In this document: one piece after another, positions 55,497 to 64,000 of the stretch
Numbering within the stretch: the stretch's first letter is position 1
How the letters are laid out: each line of letters starts with the position of its first letter
Origin: Omphiscola glabra
Taxonomy: Eukaryota; Mollusca; Gastropoda; Lymnaeidae
Length of the DNA: 64,000 nt
Direction of reading: 5' to 3'
Assembly (NCBI GenBank): GCA_964017045.1
Contig: OZ024809.1
Coordinates: 5,727,012-5,791,011 of the forward strand
Position numbers and translations under genes: made by a program
Notes under the pieces: generated by a model
The model's database searches: none
What the model saw: only the letters and a program-made list of their open reading frames with translations
What the model was told of the DNA's origin: nothing

Positions 55497-55740
55497 CATT
55501 TTGGTAACATTTCTGAAGGACCAAATTACTTACAACATTTTGGTAACATTTCTAATGGACCAAATTACTTACAACATTTTGGTAACATTTCTGATGGACC
55601 AAATTACTTACAACATTTTGGTAACATTTCTGATGGACCAAATTACTTACAACATTTTGGTAACATTTCTGATGGACCAAATTACTTACAACATTTTGGT
55701 AACATTTCTGATGGACCAAATTACTTACAACATTTTTGAC
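55497..55740. repeat. 39-bp minisatellite, ~6 units
   Basis: The unit is TTACAACATTTTGGTAACAT, TTCTGATGGACCAAATTAC. It lies about 150 bp after the gene 2 poly(A) signal. Confidence 0.92.
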
Positions 55741-56129
55741 GGGGGCGAAATTTCTTACAATATGTTGGTAACAATCTTGAAGAAGAAACTCATGCACAAT
55801 AAATAGTTAACATTTCATGTCATGAAATATAAGAACATATTTATATGAATATATTAGATATAAAATAAATCATTAAAATCTATAACAAAAAATAAAATAG
55901 TAAAATTTAAATGGCTAATCCATCATTTTAGCACTTAAACTATCATTAAAAACCTAATAAAAGTTCTTCGTTTAAATTATTTATGTGCATCTTTATTACT
56001 TTATTTTATTACTTTATTTTATTTTATATTAATACTTTATGTCCCACACTTGTTTTACACCTCAGATCAATAAGTACCAACTATTTAAAAAACAACAACC
56101 AAAAAAAAAAAAAACACAAGAAATCTTTA

Positions 56130-56535
56130 CGTACCAAACGCAAGAATCGCACAAAAACATACGGTGAAAGATCTTTCTCTTACTGTGCCCCGAAACAATG
56201 GAATTCTCTTCCGCTACACATCCGCAATATATCAACCATCACAGCCTTCAAAACTGCACTCAAAACACATCTCTTTAAACTCTACTACCCCGACTGATTC
56301 CCCACATCTGACCGATAAACGATGCTGCTGGCCGCCGTCCATGGCTTGTCATGTAAAAAGTTCTGGTGTGGATGGGGTGAATATGCATTTGTTTTTGTTT
56401 TGTCTTTCTACATCTGTTCTTTATTACATAAATGTATTTTATTTTATTTTCACGATTATGTCTCTTTTTCTAATATTTTTATGTACAGCGCGGTGGGCTG
56501 GGGTTCCGCGCTATATAAGACAACTAATAATAATA
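56130..56535 (+). mobile_element. 3' end of a CR1/L2-like LINE (plus strand)
   Basis: The frame ending at 56297 encodes the typical C-terminal tail of such reverse transcriptases (KTYGERSFSYCAPKQWNSLP, HIRNISTITAFKTALKTHLF). A ~220-bp 3' UTR, GCGCTATATAAGA and an (AAT)n tail follow. Its 3' half aligns with the 2583-2923 copy. It is 5'-truncated and not active. Confidence 0.8.
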
Positions 56536-56605
56536 ATAATTATTTATTTTAAGAGTCTCATTTGGCAAAGTTATAGGGAATTTTATTTCGTGAAATAAGT
56601 GTCAT

Positions 56606-56830
56606 CAAATTTTCTTCATCTTCCTCTTGGAAAAAACAAGAAAGAGAAAGAAACTGATCTTTGGGAGTTGGGATAAAAATTTGAAAGGAAATGTGTTGTC
56701 ATTGGTAACGAGTCTATGTGCCGAGTTTCAGCTCGATAGGTTGACGGGAAGTGGTATGAATTAGCCGTCAAAAGATTTTACCACGGACAGAAAGAAAGGA
56801 AGACACGAAGAAAAGCGATGTACTAAAAAG
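56606..56830 (+). repeat. Dispersed repeat family X, copy 3
   Basis: Begins CTTCATCTTCCTCTTGG and contains ACGAGTCTATGTGCCGAGTT, AGCTCGATAGGTTGACGGGA and GAATTAGCCGTCAAAAG. It aligns over about 200 bp with the copy at 1366. Confidence 0.65.
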
Positions 56831-56949
56831 ATTTTTAAATATCTTCTGAAAATGACTTCCTTCATCTGCACTATCGACGCAAGAAAACCTCTGACCAAAC
56901 AATGGCGGCCGCAGTGCCATTCAAGTAACGCACTTCATAATATAACCAA

Positions 56950-57095
56950 TTAAGTTCTACCCGAAACCCGCGCTTCGCACACGCCCCTGAACTAGACTAT
57001 TATTCTAATGCCCCACCACATATTAGACCTATATTTATTACACCATTTCCGTAAAACAGAAGAAAATTTTACGCACCAAACGATCTTGCGTTATT
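56950..57095 (-). repeat. Dispersed repeat family Y, copy 3 (inverted)
   Basis: In reverse complement it reads TTTGGTGCGTAAAATTTTCT, GTGGTGGGGCATTAGAATAA and TAGTTCAGGGGCGTGTGCGA. It continues with GCGCGGGTTTCGGGTAGAAC, probably the least-truncated end of the family. Confidence 0.55.
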
Positions 57096-57124
57096 TTTAA
57101 GAATCCCATTGAGTGCAGTTAGCA

Positions 57125-57770
57125 GGAATTTGATTTAGTGAAATTAGTGGCGTGTGGTAGAGTTAGTGAAATCAGTGGCGTGTGGTAGAGTTAGTGAAAT
57201 TAGTGGCGTGTGGTAGAGTTAGTGAAATCAGTGGCGTGTGGTAGAGTTAGTGAAATCAGTGGCGTGTGGTAGAGTTAGTGAAATTAGTGGCGTGTGGTAA
57301 AGTTAGTGAAATCAGTGGCGTGTGGTAGAGATAGTGAAATCAGTGGCGTGTGGTAGAGTTAGTGAAATTAGTGGCGTGTGGTAGAGTTAGTGAAATCAGT
57401 GGCGTGTGGTAGAGTTAGTGAAATCAGTGGCATGTGGTAGAGTTAGTGAAATTAGTGGCGTGTGGTAAAGTTAGTGAAATCAGTGGCGTGTGGTAGAGTT
57501 AGTGAAATCAGTGGCGTGTGGTAGAGTTAGTGAAATCAGTGGCGTGTGGTAGAGTTAGTGAAATCAGTGGCGTGTGGTAGAGTTAGTGAAATCAGTGGCA
57601 TGTGGTAGAGTTAGTGAAATCAGTGACGTGTGGTAGAGTTAGTGAAATCAGTGACGTGTGGTAGAGTTAGTGAAATCAGTAGCGTGTGGTAGCGTTAGTC
57701 AAATCAGTGGCTTGTGGTAGAGTTAGTGAAATCAGTGGCATGTGGTAAAGTTAGTGACATTGTTACGTAG
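57125..57770. repeat. 28-bp minisatellite, ~22 units
   Basis: The unit is GTGTGGTAGAGTTAGTGAAA, TCAGTGGC, with ATTAGTGG and GTGACG variants. Confidence 0.93.
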
Positions 57771-58030
57771 AGAATTATGCATTAAGATTTGGCGTGATCA
57801 ATTAGAAAAATACAACTTGAAACATTGTGTATACGAAAACAAATTGAAAAGTCCAATTTTTAAGCCTGTCTAGTCCTTTAAATTTTGGTGTTAGATTGTA
57901 AATTGTCTTAAAGACATTGCAAATTCTAATGTAAGGTCGAGGATTAAAAGCTAAATTAATTTAAGTCAATAAATGGTCGGTTATTGTATTTCGACTTGAG
58001 AGCAATTGGGCTGAAGTCTACGATGGCTGG

Positions 58031-58424
58031 CAATGGACTACGATTTATTGATGGTTTTGTCACGTGATACGTGTAAAAACAAGTAATACTTCCGGGAGGC
58101 TGTCTGCAACACACTAGTCGCTCACAAATTTTTCTTCAAACAACTTTCTTCCTTTAATCATAACTGAATTATAATTATTGTCACATTTAATGAATGTCAT
58201 TTAAAGAAACGCGTGTATTCAAGAATATTTTGAAAAGTAAATTTTTAATTAACATTGGGGGAAGCGCTGATGGAGACAAACATTTTGCTTTAGAATTAAT
58301 GATTATGGCAATGGCTGATCAGCTGTTATCTGTTGTTATGTGTTGATATGTGTAACAGAAAGCCTACCAATGGCTGGTACGTATCACGTGACAAAACAAG
58401 GAAGTGACTCATCGTAGTCCATTG
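58031..58424. mobile_element. Palindromic-ended nonautonomous element (~394 bp)
   Basis: CAATGGACTACGAT at the left is exactly inverted as ATCGTAGTCCATTG at the right. A second inner pair, TTTTGTCACGTGATACGT and its inverse ACGTATCACGTGACAAAA, flanks an AT-rich core. The ends look like terminal inverted repeats of a DNA transposon. Family not recognised. Confidence 0.6.
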
Positions 58425-58699
58425 ACAACGGATATTATTTTAGTTTTGTTTATACTTTAAAAAAAAATATGTGTGTACTTGGTGCGCATCCCTTTAGGGC
58501 TATTTCAGAACAGACATTTTCATTGCAATAGACAGAGTTGAACTTGTGGTACACGAAAATGTTCAAACAAACAATGTATGGAACCAAGCAGGGTGACCAT
58601 AGTGTTGATTGTGTAAATGTTGGACATGGCCTCCGCGATCAAGTGTAGAAAGCCCGGACACAACCCTTCGAGAAGCTTGGCACCCAGGTCAGGATGTAC

Positions 58700-58860
58700 A
58701 GCAGCGCGATAAATCATAACCATAATCATAACAATAATCATAATCCTAAACATAATCATGATCGTAACCATCATCATAATCATAATCATAGCCATAATCA
58801 TATTCATAATCTATTCATAATCATTACCATAATCATAATCATAACCATAATCATATTCCT
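58700..58860. repeat. CATAATCATAAC microsatellite-like tract
   Basis: Six-bp-based units (CATAAT, CATAAC) with interruptions. It produces Met/Ile-rich ORFs on the - strand that are not genes. Confidence 0.85.
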
Positions 58861-59144
58861 CTGAACGAGGCGAGGCCACTGCAACGATAACCGTCCGTTG
58901 AGCATTGTGTCACTGGGATGTCCCCTAGGGGATCGTTGGCTCATTTTTCCCCTGGACGCGAACCTCTGATGATTTCCTGAGATCCTTCTACATAACAGTT
59001 GCCCGAACAACGGTGCCAGATTGGCACATGATTGAGAGAATGAAGCAGACATCGATATCCTTCGCGTCTATGACATGGATGTGAGTTTGCGAATCCTTTA
59101 ACACTTTGTGACATTATTGACAGGATCAACATTCTCGACAATGA

Positions 59145-59560
59145 AGACAATAATAACAATGACGACAATAATGACAATAATGACAATGACGCAATGATGA
59201 AAGTGTTGACTATTATGACAATGATGACAATGATGACAATGACGGACAATGATGACAATGATGACAATGACGACAATGATGACAATAATGACAATAATGA
59301 AAATGATGACAATGATGACAATGATGACAATGACGACAATGACGACAATGACGACAATGACGACAATGATGACAATGACGGCAATGATGACAATGACGAC
59401 AATGACCACAATGATGACAATGATGACAATGACGACAATGACGACAATAATGACAATGACGGACAAATATGACATTATGACAATGACGACAATGACGACA
59501 TGATGACAATGACGACAATGACGACAATTATGACAATGATGACAATGACGACAATGACAA
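59145..59560. repeat. GACAATGAT-type 9-bp repeat
   Basis: About 45 units of GACAATGAY. Period 9 keeps several frames open on both strands (Asn-Asp-Asp, or Ser-Leu-Ser-Ser-like on -). No start, splice or domain support. Confidence 0.92.
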
Positions 59561-60237
59561 TCGCAGACTGTATTTACCGTTCACTCATCAGTTCACGAGA
59601 GATTCGAGATTTCATGAATATTATTTTAAATGAGAAAACGCCACAAAAGCAATTTCACAAATAATGGAACAGTGTAAATAATACGTTTAGTTAAACAAGT
59701 TTTATTCAAGTTATCAAAAATATTGAATGAACCTTTAACTAATATAAAGAAATAATAACTTCGGCCATTGAAAAAAACGGAGATGTTGTTACACGGAAAC
59801 AAATTTAAATAAAATAAAATAAAAATAAAATACCATTATGTGACGCACGAGGTGAGTTAGCGCGCAGATAAAATATGACGTCATGGTGTGAGAATGAACA
59901 AAAAACTGGGTCAACTCTATTTCCAACACTGGCAGAAAAAATTATCATACATTTTTTTTTCTAAATAAACAAATAGTCACTTGACATCCAATTAATTTAA
60001 AATACATTTTTAATGTATTGACGATTTCATGTAACTGGATGTAATCATGAGAAAGTTATGCCTCTTTCACTGTCAATGCATTCTTATCGAAATACTTTAA
60101 CAAATGCAAAAGGAGATGAAAAGTTATTTTCAATTATTTGCAATTCGCAGCCTCAAAACAAATTGCAGGACTAAATGCATTTTTTTACAAGCCAGTTACA
60201 ATATATGAAAAAAAATAATCATAAACACCAATCGTAT

Positions 60238-60775
60238 CTCCCCTAAACGTTTAGTACACCATTATATCCCCATTATAACACCAATATATCTCCCCACTAC
60301 GTTTAGTACACCACTATAACCCCATTATAACACCAATATATCTCCCCACTATGTTTAGTACACCATTATATCCCCATTATAACACCAATATATCTCCCAC
60401 TATGTTTAGTACACCATTATATCCCCATTATAACACCAATATATCTCCCCACTATGTTTAGTACACCATTATATCCCCATTATAACACCAATATATCTCC
60501 CCACTATGTTTAGTACACCATTATATCCCCATTATAACACCAATATATCTCCCCACTATGTTTAGTACACCATTATATCCCCATTATAACACCAATATAT
60601 CTCCCCACTATGTTTAGTACACCATTATAACCCCATTATAACACCAATATATCTCCCCACTATGTTTAGTGCACCATTCCAACATCATTATAACATCAAT
60701 ATATCTCCCCACTATGTTTAGTGCACCATTACAACATCATTATAACACCAATATATCTCCCCACTATGTTTAGTG
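60238..60775. repeat. 52-bp minisatellite, ~10 units (duplication copy B)
   Basis: The unit is TATATCTCCCCACTATGTTT, AGTACACCATTATATCCCCA, TTATAACACCAA. It is the 41-bp unit of copy A plus an 11-bp internal duplication (CCATTATA...CCATTATA). Confidence 0.92.
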
Positions 60776-61429
60776 AGCCATTGCTCGATCTTATAATTAC
60801 ATTATCTTAATTTCTGAAAGAAACCTTCCTCAAAATTGTCGGTGTACCAGAAACAGGACCCCCCGTCTCCCCCCCCCCCCTTGCCCCATCTCACCTGGGA
60901 CCCACTTCCATGTCTAGTATGCCGTCATTGACCTTATTCACACCACCCACCCAAATTCGTTGAACCTTTTATTTGTGCACCAACCACTAGTGCATTGTCA
61001 GTACAAGTCACGTAGGTCAACGACATGAACATTTTTATTTGTGCACCAGACACTAGTGCACTGTCAGTGCAGAACACAGAGGTTAAAGACATTAACACTT
61101 TTTCTGCCTTGAAACAAAAATTGCATTGCAAATTTTGATTTGCAGAGGTGGATATTCGGATACTAAGAAAAGGCGGTAGGGTGCAGGCTCGTAAACATGA
61201 ATACTATTGTTCCATTTGATTAAACAAAAATTACTAGATCAGTGCCCCCTCCCAATGCCACACAATAATAAACACTAATTTAATAATATCAACACATTTC
61301 TATACAAGTAAAAATTTGAGTGCAGAAGCAAAAGGTGTATCGACTTACAGCAAGTGGGAAAAAGGTAACGTTCTAAAAATAGAAATGTTAAGTTATATAC
61401 ACTGTAATAAAAAGAGTCACGTGTGTCTA

Positions 61430-61925
61430 TCTTTAGGTCTCGTTAAGTCTGTGTCCCAGTAAGTCTCGATAAGTCTGTCTCTAAGTAAGTCTCAGTAAGT
61501 ATGTCTCAAACTAAGTCTCGGTAAGTCTATCCCTAAACCAGTCTTGGTAAGGATATCTCTAAGTAAATCTTGTATAAGTCTTTCTCTAGGTAAGTCTCGT
61601 CAAGTCTATCTCTTAGTACGTCTAGGTAAGTCTGTCTCTAAGTACGTCTAGGTAAGTCTGTCTCTAAGTACGTCTAGGTAAGTCTGTCTCTAAGTACGTC
61701 TAGGTAGGTCTATCTCTTAGTACGTCTAGGTAGGTCTATCTCTAAGTACGTCTAGGTAAGTCTGCCTCTAAGTACGTCTAGGTAAGTCTATCTCTTAGTA
61801 CGTCTAGGTAGGTCTATCTCTAAGTACGTCTAGGTAGGTCTATCTCTAAGTACATCTAGGTAGGTCTATCTCTAAGTACGTCTAGGTAGGTCTATCTCTA
61901 AGTACATCTAGGTAATTCTACCCGC
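61430..61925. repeat. 26-bp minisatellite, ~19 units (AGTACGTCTAGGTAGGTCTA...)
   Basis: Degenerate at the left (AAGTCTCGGTAAGTCT), homogeneous at the right. The GTAAGT content is incidental. It is present only in duplication copy B. Confidence 0.88.
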
Positions 61926-62439
61926 TACGAAACCCTGCGGGCTTTCTACAGGAATTAAATTAGAACGTTCTATTCGAGAAAATATAGAAATTACTTCACC
62001 TATTGGCATTCTTGAGAACCAATGGAAAACATTCAAAAGTAAACAAACTTTTCCCTAGACATTACAGGGCGGGAAGGGAATGTTACAACCCATTCCCTCT
62101 GTGACGTCAATTTTAAGGTCCAGATAAGGCCCAGTTGAGGGGGGGGGTGAACATTAAAAAACAAGCACGACTCTATTCAAAGCATCTTAGGAAAAATACA
62201 TTTAAGATATTAAAATCGTTAGTATTCGTGACTGGATGGCCAAGTGTGTCCATACAAATGTTCTGATGTGGTGTTCAAAAGCCAGAAACACCCTGACAGG
62301 ACAGAAAAAAACCCACCAACACACCATGTGGATGGTTAAGGCGAATAAAGATCTGCCTTACAGAAAATAATCCGGAGATGTGATCACGTAGGCGGAAGGA
62401 GACTGACTCCGGCAAGTCCTATGGCGCCCCTAGTGCCAA

Positions 62440-62515
62440 GCCGCTAGTGCCAAGCCCCTAGTGCCAAGCCCCTAGTGCCAAGCTGCTAGTGCCAAGCTGC
62501 TAGTGCCAAGCTGTA
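62440..62515. repeat. 14-bp repeat, ~6 units
   Basis: The unit is CTAGTGCCAAGCCC, with a GCTG variant. Confidence 0.88.
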
Positions 62516-63014
62516 TCGGTACTTGATAATCCTTTGGAATCACCAATTACATAGAGAGAGGGGGAGCTGCTGACTGGAAATCTGTTAATTCTCCATAACA
62601 AAAACAAAACAAAAACACCGGGAAAACCACACAATCGTCTCCTTGAAATGAACTAATGACAAAACAAAATTGAAAAATATATTTTTTATTAAAGGTTTGT
62701 GGAAAATGTAAAAATTTGCATTTGTTTTCAAACATATTGTTGTTTATTGTGCACCAAGGAGAGTTATCATATTTGCAAAGACAGAACAACTTCGAACTAG
62801 GCAGACATTGTTGAGAAACGCTAATTAAAATAAAGACTTCTTGCAACAATAGCAATCAATCAAATAGTCAGAAAATGTTCATGGATTGAAGTTTCAAAAT
62901 TTCATAAGGAATAAAGTCACCAATGCGTATCCATTTAGTGTTTTTTTATTCCCCGCGGTCCTTACTTCAAATTTTTTTAAAATTTCATTCATTTAAAAAA
63001 AAATAATTTAAACA

Positions 63015-63177
63015 CCTTTGGGGGTCGAACGACCCTAAAACAGGGGTCCCTTAAGACCATCGGAAAACACACACTTATTAAGAAAGAAGTCAGGAAAGTA
63101 ATTTTATGTTGTGGGTCACCACTACACGAGGGTCTGCATTAAAGGGGTCGCGGCAATAGGAAGGCTGAGAACCACTG
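63015..63177. mobile_element. SPIN-like hAT fragment, one end lost
   Basis: Starts inside the family's terminal region (CCTTTGGGGGTCGAACGACC) and contains AAGACCATCGGAAAACACAC. It ends with the intact terminus GGCTGAGAACCACTG. The outer ~30 bp at the left end are missing or unrecognisable, so target duplication cannot be confirmed. It lies inside duplication copy B. Confidence 0.75.
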
Positions 63178-64000
63178 ATTTAGAAGGAGTCGTGTCTTCA
63201 ATTCTATTTTCATTTGCTTAAACAAAATTTTCAATTTTACTTACAAAAAAACAACAAAAAAAACAACAACACAATAACCATGAGCGATTCCTACTCGTGG
63301 GGGTTGAACCAAAATCCTTGACAACCTTGCCAATATTACAACAGCTGCTGTTCGGTTTATAATAATTTGAAGTCAACTATTGCTCTTTAGGAGAGCACCA
63401 CGATGAGCACTCAGAACAGTCATATGGACGTGTCACAAGACCCCCCCCCCCCGATGACATCAGAGAAGTGATCTCCACTCGTCAGTGCCCCATGGAGAAC
63501 GAGGGCCGTTGCTCATACTAACACGAGAGATAGGCATGCATAATTTTGTTCTAGTTTTAAGCAGCGAATTTGTGTAACGGTTTCAACACATAAGAGAAAT
63601 ACGCCGTCTGACACGTCGGTATGAACTTCGACACTTGACACTTGACCTGCCGGCTGGAGAGGTTCATTTACTTACCCCCTAAACCGGCGCACTGAATGAC
63701 CCTTCTTAAATAACGAGATTTGAATAGCTTACAATTTCTGTGTTTGATGTTAGGCCTCGTTTAAAGGAAAGCACAACGAAACTAAAAACAACATTTGGCA
63801 AAAAAACATCTTTTTATCACTTATGTCTTTTATATCTTTTAAAATCTGAATGATTAGAATAAAATCCAAACATCTCAAAATCCACCAAAAAACAATTTAA
63901 GTAACCTCACCGGCCAAAACAACAAAATAAACGACAAAAAGCAAAGACAAACAAACACAAACACAAACAAACACACAATAGTTACAATTATATAAAAAAA

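Larger units (their letters stand above)
60230..63760. repeat. Duplicated block, copy B
   Basis: Carries the same ordered landmarks as copy A: the related 52-bp minisatellite, ACATTATCTTAATTTCTGAA, TTTGTGCACCAACCACTAGT (twice), TTAAACAAAAATTACTA, the ~130-bp segment at 62215-62350 and the end segment 63370-63745. It also holds later arrivals: a 26-bp array (61430-61925), a 14-bp array (62440-62515) and a SPIN fragment. Confidence 0.75.

Noticed and set aside
58941..59527. Ser-Leu, Val-Ile and His-Cys-rich ORFs on the minus strand and Asp-Asn ORFs on the plus strand
   Set aside because: All derive from GACAATGAY microsatellite periodicity.
61430..61925. Series of splice donors (GTAAGT)
   Set aside because: They are part of a 26-bp minisatellite with no exons between them.

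Overview
The window looks like an AT-rich, repeat-dense nuclear segment from an animal, most probably a heterobranch (pulmonate-type) gastropod mollusc. The evidence is spliced genes with GT-AG introns, a eukaryotic tRNA-Val(AAC), CR1/L2-like and RTE-like LINE fragments, hAT-type elements including SPIN-like copies (a family known from pond snails), and a very high minisatellite load. Adding my array spans, tandem repeats cover roughly a quarter of the sequence. No CRISPR array, operon or prokaryotic feature is present. The species is inferred, not shown.

Two protein-coding genes can be reconstructed exon by exon with consistent splice phases, both on the + strand. Gene 1 (about 12283-26590, ten coding exons, 5' end not certain) encodes a predicted type II membrane protein of about 1479 residues. 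Its order is a cytoplasmic N-terminus, one transmembrane helix, a ~1000-residue Ser/Thr/Pro-rich mucin-like stalk built from 7-residue repeats, a V-type immunoglobulin-like domain, a degenerate second Ig-like module and a C-terminal peritrophin-A-like chitin-binding domain. Two Ig-like modules followed by a chitin-binding domain is the layout of chordate VCBPs, here on a membrane-anchored mucin stalk. This is the most interesting object in the window. Gene 2 (TATA box at 46594, coding 49076-53926, 3' UTR exon from 55191) encodes a secreted protein of 734 residues with about 20 Trp-Gly (GWGEKKPVDN-type) repeats followed by a charged, aromatic-rich C-terminal half. I do not recognise its family.

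Layout. 1-11100: no convincing gene; degenerate and highly homogeneous minisatellites (25, 24 and 37 bp units), a reverse-strand LINE 3' end joined to a small MITE, and dispersed repeats. 11100-28000: candidate LTR, a 16-bp array, gene 1 with repeats, MITEs and SINE-like copies in its introns, and a long poly-A-centred hairpin. 28000-46500: intergenic, with a tRNA-Val gene, SPIN-like and other hAT elements, LINE remnants, about a dozen minisatellites and copy A of a diverged duplication. 46500-55350: gene 2 with SPIN, MITE and RTE insertions in introns. 55350-64000: minisatellites, another LINE 3' end, a palindromic element, and copy B of the duplication (60230-63760).

The two genes share no evident pathway. 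Both predicted products face the outside (cell surface or secreted), and both carry in-frame tandem repeats whose unit length is a multiple of three, unlike most of the noncoding arrays around them.
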